A stretch of DNA of 64,000 nucleotides, taken from the NCBI GenBank assembly GCA_019113645.1, contig DXGZ01000048.1:36175-100174 (forward strand). The letters run 5' to 3'. Shown here one piece after another: positions 24,452 to 33,049 of the stretch. This DNA is from Candidatus Mediterraneibacter vanvlietii. GTDB taxonomy: Bacteria; Bacillota; Clostridia; Lachnospirales; Lachnospiraceae. Within the stretch, counting starts at the first letter, position 1; every line of letters begins with the position of its first letter. Below the pieces are notes generated by a model that was given only the letters and a program-made list of their open reading frames with translations, did no database searches and was not told the DNA's origin. Both the position numbers and the translations under genes were made by a program.

Positions 24452-27046
24452 TTATCGTCTCCATTTCCCGTCCGATCCGACATAGTATCCTCCGATCCAT
24501 TTATTTACAGCCATGGAACCGTCAGCCTGCACATAATAGTCTCCGATCCACTGGGACGTCTGCATTGCTCCGCTGCTGTCCATATAATACCAGGTATTTC
24601 CTATCCGCTGCCAGCCGGTAAGCATCGCTCCGCTGCTGTTCAGATAATACCAGGCATTGCCGACCCACTGCCAGCCTTTCTGCATTGCTCCGCTGCTGTT
24701 CAGATAATACCATGTACTTCCATCCAACAGCCAGCCTTTCTGCATTGCTCCGCTGCTGTTCAGATAGTACCATGCATTTCCTATCCAGCGCCAGCCGGTC
24801 TGCATTGCTCCGCTGCTGTTCATGTAATACCAGGCATTTCCTACCCAGCGCCAACCGGTCTGCATTACTCCGCTGCTGTTCATGTAATACCATGTACTTC
24901 CGTCTAACACCCAGCCGGTCTTCATCGCTCCGCTGCTGCTGTCCAGGTAATACCACGTTTTTCCATCCAGCAGCCAGCCCTTCTGCATCGCCCCGCTGCT
25001 GTTCATATAATACCAGGCAGTATCAACCCACTGCCAGCCCTTCTTCATGGCTCCGCTGCTGCTGTCCAGGTAATACCACGTATTGCCGTCAAGCAGCCAG
25101 CCGGTCTGCATGATACCATTGCTGTTCATATAGAACCAGTCACTGCCGACCCACTGCCAGCCGGTCCGCACTGCGCCATCAGAACCCATATAATACCAGG
25201 ATGTTCCGAACTTGTTCCAGTTTCTCGCCATATGGCCCGATGAATTAAAATAATACAGTTTACCGTCAATCGTCATCCACTGGTTTTTCACGCAGCTTCC
25301 ATCCGCATTCAGATAATACCAGTTGCTGCCGCGGAATTCCCAGTGTGGTTTCCGATAGGATTCAAGCCATTTTCCGGACTCATCAACATAGTAATCACCA
25401 ATCCATGTATCAGCTGCCATGACGCCGTTTTTATCGAAATAATACCAGTCGCTGTCAATCTGCTTCCATCCGGTTGTCATAAAACCGTTCTCATCACAGT
25501 ATTTCTTCGTGCCGTCAGCTTCCTCAATCCACTCGGATTTGGCAGAATGACCGTCGCCATACCAGTAATGGTATTTTCCATCCTGATCAGTTACCCAGCC
25601 ATCTTCTGTCTGAGCTGTTCCCCGCTGAGTAAAGCAGTACTCTTCTCCATCAATTACCCAGTAACCGGTCGAAATCCTTCCGTTGTCATCCATATAATAC
25701 TGCGTATCATTGTATAACAGCCAGCCCGGTTCCGTCTTTACATACTGTGTCTGAATCCCCTCAGCCGTGAAATCAGCTACAATCGCCGCGGAATCCGTTG
25801 TCGTAAAGAAAGTATCCGCTCCTGGCATGCACGCCTGCATTCTTTCATTATAAAAGCTTTCATATCCTGTAACTACAACCGTCTCAGGATTTACTGACGT
25901 AAGAAACCATGTTGTATTATTGTAGTCAATCGCGTGGTGAGACATTTTCAGCAAATCGATACTAAATGTTGTCTCATCATTCGGTTTCGATTCATCAAGA
26001 GCGTCCGGATTCTCTTCATCCGGACCGCCTGACGGATCATTAACTCTTGTATCCGGCTGGCTTAGAGTGACACCGTTCCAGACGTCATAATTCTGCACCG
26101 TGTAATTCTCCGGGATCTGCCTTGCTGCCGCACGGCTTTTTGCCTGTTCATCCACTGTGCCTCCCAGTTTCTCACTGAGCTGATTTACTATCTTCACCGT
26201 ATCGCTCAAACCATCTTTGCCGCCGGTCCACGGATCCAGATCAGATGTAAGCAGAGCGGTATGTCCGTATGCTGTAACCAGAACGACCAGAGAATTACAG
26301 TTTTCCTCATATACCGGAATGATATTGCCATTCTCATCCCTGTCACGCTCATAGTTCATGATGTCGATTGTCATATCCCCCATGGTGAACGAACGATTGG
26401 CGGCATTCTCTTCCGAATCAAGGTTCATAATTATCTGAGTTCCCGTCTCATGCGCAGCCGCGATCAGAGTATCAAATACATACTGATTATCCCACAGCTT
26501 CGCATCCCCGTCACCGGTATAATACGGATCATCCGGATCTGTATGTCCTGCATTCAGGTATTCATCTTTATATTCCTGAATATAAAGACGTTCTGTCGGG
26601 AAACGGCGCAGAATCTCATCTCCGCTTCCTATATGATCACTGTGAGAGTGTGTGGCAATATAAAAATCAAGTTTCTCGACGCCGAGCTGTTCCAGATAAT
26701 AAATCACCTGTTCCTCATAGCCGATCCCCTGCGTCACGCCCGGACGCAGCGTATAATTCGTGCCATCGGGATAATCCCAGTCTTCCCCTGAGTCAACCAG
26801 TCCGAAATGACCGTTGCTCTCAAGTAGAATCGCGTCAGTCGTACTGTGCAGAGAGATAAAATGAATCTTCGTCCCTCCGGCCGTCTGCGTCTGCACAGAG
26901 GCAGATGTTCCATCTGCTTCTCCTGCCGCAGACAGCACAGCCGGATCAGCTGCCAGTACACACATGCATACCCCCAGCGCCGCAAGCGTGCTTCTTCTTA
27001 TTATATGTTTGTAATGTTTCCTGATTTCAGATAAAAGCATGCGCAT
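24452..27046 (-). CDS. Pce/CbpE-like phosphorylcholine esterase with choline-binding repeats
   Basis: Secreted protein of 864 aa. A signal peptide (residues 1-40, ending VLSAAG) is followed by a metallo-beta-lactamase-fold domain (about 50-430): metal site THSHSDHIGSGDE near residue 133, then 'KLWDNQYVFDTLIAAA', MDIMNYE-like 'MTIDIMNYERD', 'NCNSLVVLV', TSDLD near 268 and SHHAID near 367. Several of these segments resemble pneumococcal Pce (CbpE), which removes phosphocholine from teichoic acid. About fourteen GW repeats fill residues 480-864. It reads from promoter 27086-27114. The alternative is another metallo-hydrolase with wall repeats. Its cell-surface location and linkage to licA/licC genes support the esterase call. 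Confidence 0.78.
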   Translation of the reverse strand: MRMLLSEIRKHYKHIIRRSTLAALGVCMCVLAADPAVLSAAGEADGTSASVQTQTAGGTKIHFISLHSTTDAILLESNGHFGLVDSGEDWDYPDGTNYTLRPGVTQGIGYEEQVIYYLEQLGVEKLDFYIATHSHSDHIGSGDEILRRFPTERLYIQEYKDEYLNAGHTDPDDPYYTGDGDAKLWDNQYVFDTLIAAAHETGTQIIMNLDSEENAANRSFTMGDMTIDIMNYERDRDENGNIIPVYEENCNSLVVLVTAYGHTALLTSDLDPWTGGKDGLSDTVKIVNQLSEKLGGTVDEQAKSRAAARQIPENYTVQNYDVWNGVTLSQPDTRVNDPSGGPDEENPDALDESKPNDETTFSIDLLKMSHHAIDYNNTTWFLTSVNPETVVVTGYESFYNERMQACMPGADTFFTTTDSAAIVADFTAEGIQTQYVKTEPGWLLYNDTQYYMDDNGRISTGYWVIDGEEYCFTQRGTAQTEDGWVTDQDGKYHYWYGDGHSAKSEWIEEADGTKKYCDENGFMTTGWKQIDSDWYYFDKNGVMAADTWIGDYYVDESGKWLESYRKPHWEFRGSNWYYLNADGSCVKNQWMTIDGKLYYFNSSGHMARNWNKFGTSWYYMGSDGAVRTGWQWVGSDWFYMNSNGIMQTGWLLDGNTWYYLDSSSGAMKKGWQWVDTAWYYMNSSGAMQKGWLLDGKTWYYLDSSSGAMKTGWVLDGSTWYYMNSSGVMQTGWRWVGNAWYYMNSSGAMQTGWRWIGNAWYYLNSSGAMQKGWLLDGSTWYYLNSSGAMQKGWQWVGNAWYYLNSSGAMLTGWQRIGNTWYYMDSSGAMQTSQWIGDYYVQADGSMAVNKWIGGYYVGSDGKWRR
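24560..25190 (-). repeat. 60/63-bp tandem repeats encoding GW choline-binding units
   Basis: About ten near-identical units of 20-21 codons (TGWxWVGNAWYYxNSSGAMQ type) at the C-terminus of the esterase gene. DNA identity between units is high, including synonymous positions, which suggests recent duplication or gene conversion. The spacing and coding content exclude a CRISPR array. Confidence 0.85.
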
Positions 27047-27085
27047 CCATCCCCTTCTAGTCCTTTGATTGAAAAGCCTTTTACC

Positions 27086-27114
27086 ATAGTATAACAGTGG
27101 TTTCCATTTGTCAA
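27086..27114 (-). promoter_or_regulatory. Predicted sigma-A promoter of the esterase gene
   Basis: TTGACA (27114-27109) and TACTAT (27091-27086) on the minus strand with 17-base spacing, about 40 bases before the ATG at 27046. Confidence 0.8.
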
Positions 27115-27251
27115 AATAATTCTACTTACAGATTATACCATATTTTTCAGGATATATTTCCGTTGTCAGCCTTTTACATTTCTTTTATATAAATTTAACA
27201 TTAACTTTTTGGAATCAAATGAATCTTTTTTACATTTTGCCTAAATCCTTC

Positions 27252-27280
27252 TTGTTATTTTTCTATTACTTGTGTATAAT
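27252..27280 (+). promoter_or_regulatory. Predicted sigma-A promoter of the plus-strand repeat protein
   Basis: TTGTTA (27252-27257) and TATAAT (27275-27280), 17 bases apart, followed by AAGGAGG at 27303-27309 just before the ATG at 27317. Together these predict strong expression. The region 27115-27251 between this and the divergent promoter is AT-rich with no gene seen. Confidence 0.85.
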
Positions 27281-27316
27281 TAGAATCGTGAATACACTAT
27301 ATAAGGAGGAAAAGGT

Positions 27317-29404
27317 ATGAGAAAATCCAAACTTTACTTATCTGTACTTGCCAGCGCTGCGATGATCATGTCATCATCTGTTGTTACAATGGCAGCAGAA
27401 ACAGACGGCACCGACACAACCGCTGCTGCTACAGAAGAAACAACAACAGCTCCTGAGACAGAAGCTCCGGCTGAGGAAGCTCCGGAAACAGAGGTTCCGG
27501 CTGAAGAAGTTCCAGCTGAGGAAGTTCCGGATGCTGAGGTTCCGGCTGAAGAAGTTCCGGACGCAGAAGTTCCGGCTGAGGAAGTTCCGGATGCTGAGGC
27601 TCCGGCTGAAGAAGTTCCGGACGCTGAGGTTCCGGCTGAGGAAGTTCCAGCTGAAGAAGAAGGCACCGTTATCTATGAGAACGAAGCCGGACAGAAAGCC
27701 ACTTCCGAAGAACTCGGAAACTGGGAATGGAATGAAGAAAAAGGAAAATGGCAGTTTGTCCTTGAAAGCGGAGATTATCTCGGCGGCGGCATCTGGGAAA
27801 TCGACGGTACACCGTATGCATTTGATAAAGATGGCTACATGGTAACCGGATGGTTCACAAATGAAGAAGACGGTCAGCGTTATTACTTCAACAGCAACGG
27901 CGCTATGCGTCTGGGATGGCTGCAGGACGGCGGTTCATGGTATTATTTCGATACATATTGGGGTTACATGATTAATGACGCATGGGAATACATTAACGGA
28001 GAGGCTTATTTCTTCAACGCTGATGGTAAAATGGTAACCGGATGGTTCTTCGATGCATATACTGATGAGAACGGCGCTGTAACAGGTGGTAACTGGTACT
28101 ACTTCAACAGCGATGGTACAATGTATGATGATGGATGGCTGCAGGACGGCGGTTCCTGGTACTTCCTCGACCGTTACAATGGATATATGTACAGAAATAT
28201 GACAACTACCATCGATGGCATCGAGAGAAGCTTTGATGGTTCCGGTCGTCTTATCACCGGCAGATGGTATTTCGATGAGTACACAAATGACGAAGGCGTT
28301 GTAACAGACGGCACATGGTATTACATGAATGCTGACGGCACACGCTATAAAGGATGGCTCAGCCAGGGTGGACGTTGGTATTATCTCGATGAAAGCACAG
28401 GAGCTATGTATGAGAGCGGTACATATTATATCGATGGACAGAGATGGCTGTTCAACGGCTCCGGTCAGCTTACAAGCGGATGGTACTTTGCTGAGTACAG
28501 AGATTACGAGACAGGCGAAGTAACAGGCGGTACATGGTATTACGCAAAAGCTGATGGAACTATCTACGAAGGATGGCTCAATCAGGGCGGCACCTGGTAT
28601 TATCTCCGTGAAGATTCCGGAGCAATGATCAGAGACGCTGTAGCTTACATTGAAGAAAATGACGAATATTTCGCATTCAATGATTCCGGTATTATGCAGA
28701 CAGGCTGGTTCTTCGATGCTTATTACGGTACCGACGAGAACGGAAATGAAATTGTTGCCGGCGGAGAGTGGTACTACTTCAACGCAAGCGGATATCGTCA
28801 GTATGGCTGGATCTGGGATGGCACAGGCTGGTTCTATCTTGATAAAAACGGAGGATACATGTACAGAGACAGATGTGATGTAGCCATCGACGGACAGCGT
28901 TATGCTTTCAATGCTTCCGGTAAGATGATTACTGGCTGGTATTTCGACTCCTGGACATATGAAGACACCGAAGGAAACGAAGTTGTTGTAGGTGACTGGT
29001 ACTACTTCAACGGCTCAGGTGCTATGCAGAAAGGCTGGATCTGGGATGGTACAGGCTGGTACTACCTTGACAGAACTACAGGCTACATGACTAGAGGCGG
29101 ATGGTATTACATCGATGGAGAAAGATATCTGTTCAACGCATCCGGTAAGATGCTGACAGGTGATCAGTGGGATGAAAACGCTCAGACATGGCTCTACCTT
29201 AACAGCGACGGATCCGGTTTCACAGGCTGGAGATGGGCAGAAGATGCTGACGGTGTAGGACACTGGTACTACTATGAGGACGCTTTCATGTACAGAGGCG
29301 GCACACACTACATTGCTGAAGACGGCAGATATGCTAACTTCGACGCTGACGGAGTTTGGACAGGATATTCACCGGAGCCGGCAGAGCCTGCAGAAGCTGA
29401 GTAA
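27317..29404 (+). CDS. Surface protein with Pro-Glu-Val linker and GW cell-wall-binding repeats
   Basis: Secreted protein of 695 aa. Signal peptide residues 1-28 (MRKSKLYLSVLASAAM, cleavage near TMAAE), an acidic PAEEVPDAEV linker (about 45-115), then a body of GW repeats from about residue 150 to 680. The repeats alternate long and short forms (WYYFNSNGAM, GWLQDGGSWYYFD, 'GNWYYFNSDGTM') unlike the uniform 20-residue units in the esterase. No catalytic domain is visible, so it may be a surface adhesin, a spacer or a carrier of wall-binding activity. It is the only plus-strand gene in the phosphocholine region and has its own promoter and terminator. Whether it binds choline or another wall feature is inference. 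Confidence 0.85.
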   Translation: MRKSKLYLSVLASAAMIMSSSVVTMAAETDGTDTTAAATEETTTAPETEAPAEEAPETEVPAEEVPAEEVPDAEVPAEEVPDAEVPAEEVPDAEAPAEEVPDAEVPAEEVPAEEEGTVIYENEAGQKATSEELGNWEWNEEKGKWQFVLESGDYLGGGIWEIDGTPYAFDKDGYMVTGWFTNEEDGQRYYFNSNGAMRLGWLQDGGSWYYFDTYWGYMINDAWEYINGEAYFFNADGKMVTGWFFDAYTDENGAVTGGNWYYFNSDGTMYDDGWLQDGGSWYFLDRYNGYMYRNMTTTIDGIERSFDGSGRLITGRWYFDEYTNDEGVVTDGTWYYMNADGTRYKGWLSQGGRWYYLDESTGAMYESGTYYIDGQRWLFNGSGQLTSGWYFAEYRDYETGEVTGGTWYYAKADGTIYEGWLNQGGTWYYLREDSGAMIRDAVAYIEENDEYFAFNDSGIMQTGWFFDAYYGTDENGNEIVAGGEWYYFNASGYRQYGWIWDGTGWFYLDKNGGYMYRDRCDVAIDGQRYAFNASGKMITGWYFDSWTYEDTEGNEVVVGDWYYFNGSGAMQKGWIWDGTGWYYLDRTTGYMTRGGWYYIDGERYLFNASGKMLTGDQWDENAQTWLYLNSDGSGFTGWRWAEDADGVGHWYYYEDAFMYRGGTHYIAEDGRYANFDADGVWTGYSPEPAEPAEAE
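27480..27660 (+). repeat. 30-bp repeats encoding PAEEVPDAEV linker
   Basis: Ten-codon units of Pro-Ala-Glu-Glu-Val-Pro-Asp-Ala-Glu-Val, repeated with small changes, form a rigid acidic wall-spanning linker. Confidence 0.8.
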
Positions 29405-29464
29405 TCCGAACCAAAGTATTTGAATGTGACTTGTAATAATACATAAGCACTTATAAAGTCAATC

Positions 29465-29498
29465 AAAAACCTCCGGGATTTGTTCCCGGAGGTTTTTT
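29465..29498. terminator. Bidirectional rho-independent terminator
   Basis: AACCTCCGGGA (29468-29478) pairs with TCCCGGAGGTT (29484-29494); T-rich tracts follow on both strands. It closes the plus-strand gene and the minus-strand flippase-LicD-glycosyltransferase unit. Confidence 0.9.
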
Positions 29499-29514
29499 AA
29501 TACGTTTCTTAAAG

Positions 29515-30651
29515 TTACAGTTCCATCAGCCGTTCCGCCACCCTGTCCCAGGTGAATAATTCCCGCAGCCTTGCAAGGGTAAGCGCAACGCCCTCCTCTC
29601 TCTTCTCAGGCGCTTCCACCGCACGCTCCAGAGCTCTCTGCACTGTCTCAAGTCTGTTATCATCAAGTACCATGCCATATTCTTCATTAATCAGCAGCTC
29701 TTTCGCTCCGCCCCTCTTCGTGGTGACAACATAATTCCCGCAGGCAGCCGCCTCCAGCACGGAAGTCGGCATTCCCTCTGAATCAGACGGCAGGCAGAAT
29801 ATATCTGTCTCTCTCAAAAGTGCAATCACATGGTCAGCCGTAATTCTTCCCAGAGCAATGATATGCTCGTTCGCCGCGGATCTGACAGCCTGCTCTTCAT
29901 CTCCGTCTCCGGCAATCAGCAGATAAGTCTCATGTCCGTTTTTGTTCATATTCTCAACTGCCTGGATAAGTGTGAGTATCCCCTTCTCCTTCAGTAGCCT
30001 TCCGGTAAACGATATAACAACCGCGTCACCCGGGATCTGATACTCTTCCCGATAGCTGCACACCGGATGCTGTAATTGTTCTTCCACGTAGTCCAGATCA
30101 ATCGCATTATACAGCACGCCTTTGCCCTCTATATGAAAATGCTTCAGCCAGTCCAAGCACGCCTCAGAAACGCCGTAAAACTCCCTGCAGAACAGTTTTT
30201 CAACCGCGGTAATCGAATGTTCAAACAGATTCTCCAGAAAGTCTGCTGCGGGCTGATGCAGGGTCAGATGCCCTGTTCCATGTTCAATCAGGATGCATCG
30301 GCAGTGATGCCTCCTGGCAAACAGCACTCCGTGCAGTGAGTGCAGATAGAACCTGGTATTTACAATCACAAGATCAAACCGCTTCCCTGAGAGGATACGG
30401 TTGACTTTACGGTAAATCCCGTCAAACTTCATAATCGGGTATCTTCCGTCTAGCAGATTCAGGCAGGACAGTCTGTATACCTGTATACCATCCATATCTT
30501 CACAGGCTTTTGCGCCTTCCGTGTTCATGGACGTCACAACAGTGACCTTATTTCCCTTTTCAATCAGCTTCCTTGAAAGATGGTATGTATAGTTTTCCAC
30601 CCCGCCCATATGCGGCAGGAACTGTGCTGAAAAAAACAGATACCTTTTCAT
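29515..30651 (-). CDS. Family 4 glycosyltransferase
   Basis: Retaining GT-B enzyme of 378 aa. The N-terminus ends the acceptor domain with 'FLPHMGGVENYTYHLSRKL', and the donor domain contains 'ISFTGRLLKEKGILTLIQA' and the ExxxxxxxE-type 'SDSEGMPTSVLEAAACGNYV' block of family 4. GGGGGAGAAG precedes the ATG. It is the last gene of the flippase and LicD unit, so it probably builds the polymer that LicD decorates. Confidence 0.88.
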   Translation of the reverse strand: MKRYLFFSAQFLPHMGGVENYTYHLSRKLIEKGNKVTVVTSMNTEGAKACEDMDGIQVYRLSCLNLLDGRYPIMKFDGIYRKVNRILSGKRFDLVIVNTRFYLHSLHGVLFARRHHCRCILIEHGTGHLTLHQPAADFLENLFEHSITAVEKLFCREFYGVSEACLDWLKHFHIEGKGVLYNAIDLDYVEEQLQHPVCSYREEYQIPGDAVVISFTGRLLKEKGILTLIQAVENMNKNGHETYLLIAGDGDEEQAVRSAANEHIIALGRITADHVIALLRETDIFCLPSDSEGMPTSVLEAAACGNYVVTTKRGGAKELLINEEYGMVLDDNRLETVQRALERAVEAPEKREEGVALTLARLRELFTWDRVAERLMEL

Positions 30652-30681
30652 CTTCTCCCCCTGTCATTGGCATTATTATAC

Positions 30682-31596
30682 TTATTCATCCGCAGCCTGC
30701 TCATCAGAATTTTCTGTCTGATTCTCAAATACATCTCCAAAATCAATCTCGATCGGCATATGGTTTACACGCTTGTCCTCCGGCGGAAGCTGCATGTAGT
30801 CTCCGTATACTTTTGTTAAAAACTCATCATTATTATTCGGAATCGCGATCATCATATTTTCAAAAGGCACTTCCCTTACCGGGAACAGACCCGATCTTCG
30901 CACCTTGTCTTTTATGCATCCCGTATATTCAAAAGACGTGACATAACCGCTCCGCTCTTTCCGGTTATTATACTCTGTGGCCGCTGCTTTGTATTTGCGG
31001 TAAATGCTGGCTGGCGACACCCGGAACAGCTTCAATACAAGGTGAATGAGCATACACGCCGCATGCATCACCGCTCCCATGATTCCCCCATACGGGATAA
31101 TCGGATTGCCGGTTCCTGAAAGGAACAGGAGTTTTCCCCAGAAGGTTGTCCTCCTCGCCTGCTTTTTCTGAGCTTTTTTCCCCGGAGCCACATAATCAAA
31201 GGGAAAGATATCCATGAAAATGCACTGCTCGCATTTCAGATCTTTTGACATCTCAGAGACAAACCTGGTCCCTTTCCTCTGTATGTGTGTTACTGTACAG
31301 GCATATCTCGGATCGATTTCCGGTGTGAGAAGATTATATTTGTCGCCCAGTTCTTTCTCAAACACCTCAAAGAACCTGTCATAATCCCTCCGCAGCATTC
31401 CCACGTCAATGTCGTCATCCCACGGGATAAAGCCCTCATGCCGTACAGCACCTATGGCCGTCCCGTAAATTGCGAAATACCTCAAACCGTATTTATTACA
31501 TACCCTGATAAAATCTTCCAGTATCTCCAGCTGTACTTTATGAAGCTTATCCAGGATCTCTGGAGGATATCCCTGATACTTATTCTCCTTTTTCAT
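30682..31596 (-). CDS. licD: LicD-type phosphotransferase (candidate phosphocholine transferase)
   Basis: LicD/fukutin-type nucleotidyltransferase-fold enzyme of 304 aa that moves a phospho-alcohol from a CDP-activated donor to a glycan. Hallmarks are 'AIYGTAIGAVRHEGFIPW' with the DDDID metal motif immediately after it, 'IFMDIFPFDYV' and the C-terminal VYGDYMQLPPEDKRVNH. It is cotranscribed with a flippase and a glycosyltransferase. Pneumococcal LicD enzymes transfer phosphocholine; related enzymes transfer ribitol phosphate, so substrate is inferred from the choline genes nearby. Confidence 0.85.
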   Translation of the reverse strand: MKKENKYQGYPPEILDKLHKVQLEILEDFIRVCNKYGLRYFAIYGTAIGAVRHEGFIPWDDDIDVGMLRRDYDRFFEVFEKELGDKYNLLTPEIDPRYACTVTHIQRKGTRFVSEMSKDLKCEQCIFMDIFPFDYVAPGKKAQKKQARRTTFWGKLLFLSGTGNPIIPYGGIMGAVMHAACMLIHLVLKLFRVSPASIYRKYKAAATEYNNRKERSGYVTSFEYTGCIKDKVRRSGLFPVREVPFENMMIAIPNNNDEFLTKVYGDYMQLPPEDKRVNHMPIEIDFGDVFENQTENSDEQAADE

Positions 31597-31613
31597 CCTA
31601 ATTTACCTCTCCA

Positions 31614-32888
31614 CTATGACTGTATTTTCTTCTTTTCCTTATTAAAGCAGTATAAAAATATACTAAATGTAATCACCAGCAGCAGCGCCATTGAAGTCAG
31701 ATATACAACGGAGGCTCCCATTACTCCTCCTATTCTCACAAATGGTTCCGCAGCCAGTTTAATATAAATCCAGGTAACTACGTAACAGATAACCAATACA
31801 TACTGTTTCCGAATCACAACCAGCACGTTGTCGAGAACCGCTGAAAAAACATACAGGCATCCGCCGAGAATAATAATAAGCAGATGCATTCGATACCCGC
31901 TCAGGTCAAGTGCATAGATCAATGACAATACCGGCACGCCTAACACTGCACCGGCTGCAAGCCCCAGGACAGCTACGCCTGCAAGACAGGCAAAAATCCG
32001 TCCGAGTATTCTAAGGAGTTCTTCAGGTTTTCCCTGAGCCCACGCAAGCGCCATCTTAGTCAGGAGCGGCCGGAATACAATATAGGCAAGCGTCAAAATA
32101 GAAGCAGGCATAAACAGCACTGTAAATACTGTCTGATCCCCGTTCGTCAGCACACCTTCACTGATCGCCGTGTCGATCGCCATTTTCGGCGCATTCGTAA
32201 TATCCATCATCAGATACCCATTCAGAAAGAGAGGAAAACCAGCAACCGCCAATTTCCAAATCCAGCCTTTTCCTGCTTTCTTCTCCGGTTTTTCATGCAA
32301 TGCAGGCACTGAAATAAAGTAACGGACATTGAAACAGAAAAAACTGACTGTATACGTGATTACAAGAATAATACATGCCATCATGAGATTTTCTGTCAGC
32401 ACTAAAGTGGCTGTAAACGTAACCGCCGCGGCAATCACACGGCCCGTAAGTGCTTTTCCCGTCAAATCCAATCTCTCTTTTTGTTGAAACCATCCTTCAT
32501 AAACATCCGCCAGAGAATCCACAGCACGGAAAAGACAAACAAGAAAAACTATTGCCGATTTATACGCATCATAATTCCTCACCGCAATGTAGACAGCACT
32601 GGAAACCATCATGACTCCCAATGTAAGAAAACGGAACAGCAGATACTGACGGAACTTAAATGTCCCCTTTACATCAGTTGCCTGATAATTCCGTATCTGA
32701 TATGTTCCAATTGTTGCCATTAGCTGACTGATTGTCCATCCTATGCTGAATATGTCCGCCTGCACACTGTCAACAGTTCTGGTCACAATCATCAATACAA
32801 TCATCGATAGCAGTGAATTTGTCATGCTGCCCGCAATATTCCATATATATACCGCCTGTTCACTCGGCTTTTCTTCAATTGATTTCAT
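31614..32888 (-). CDS. Polysaccharide or teichoic-acid flippase, Wzx/TacF-like
   Basis: About 424 aa with roughly twelve to fourteen membrane spans, in the MATE/MOP superfamily of lipid-linked oligosaccharide flippases (ending 'TFSIFLYCFNKEKKKIQS'). The start at 32888 has GAAAGG seven bases upstream; a TTG at 32903 lies inside that site. The direct neighbours are LicD and a glycosyltransferase, the arrangement seen for pneumococcal TacF, which exports choline-bearing teichoic acid units. The functional match is inferred from context only. Confidence 0.8.
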   Translation of the reverse strand: MKSIEEKPSEQAVYIWNIAGSMTNSLLSMIVLMIVTRTVDSVQADIFSIGWTISQLMATIGTYQIRNYQATDVKGTFKFRQYLLFRFLTLGVMMVSSAVYIAVRNYDAYKSAIVFLVCLFRAVDSLADVYEGWFQQKERLDLTGKALTGRVIAAAVTFTATLVLTENLMMACIILVITYTVSFFCFNVRYFISVPALHEKPEKKAGKGWIWKLAVAGFPLFLNGYLMMDITNAPKMAIDTAISEGVLTNGDQTVFTVLFMPASILTLAYIVFRPLLTKMALAWAQGKPEELLRILGRIFACLAGVAVLGLAAGAVLGVPVLSLIYALDLSGYRMHLLIIILGGCLYVFSAVLDNVLVVIRKQYVLVICYVVTWIYIKLAAEPFVRIGGVMGASVVYLTSMALLLVITFSIFLYCFNKEKKKIQS

Positions 32889-32926
32889 GAAACATCCTTT
32901 CAATATACTGTTATAATTCCGTATTC

Positions 32927-32982
32927 GAAAAAAGACACTATATCATTATACAAAGTTTTTGTAGATAATGAAATAGTGTCTT
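32927..32982 (-). terminator. Rho-independent terminator of the amidase gene
   Basis: AAGACACTAT (32932-32941) pairs with ATAGTGTCTT (32973-32982) with an inner ATCATTAT/ATAATGA pair, and the minus strand continues TTTTTTC. It separates the amidase unit from the flippase unit. Confidence 0.85.
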
Positions 32983-33049
32983 GAAAATTTATTATAATAT
33001 TAGCAGCATTCCGGTATCTTTTATCAGATATCAGCCGTTGATTCTCCCC

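Noticed and set aside
24530..25190. Regular 60-bp repeats that could look like a CRISPR array
   Set aside because: The repeat runs in one open frame, encodes GW units, and has no unique spacers or adjacent cas genes.
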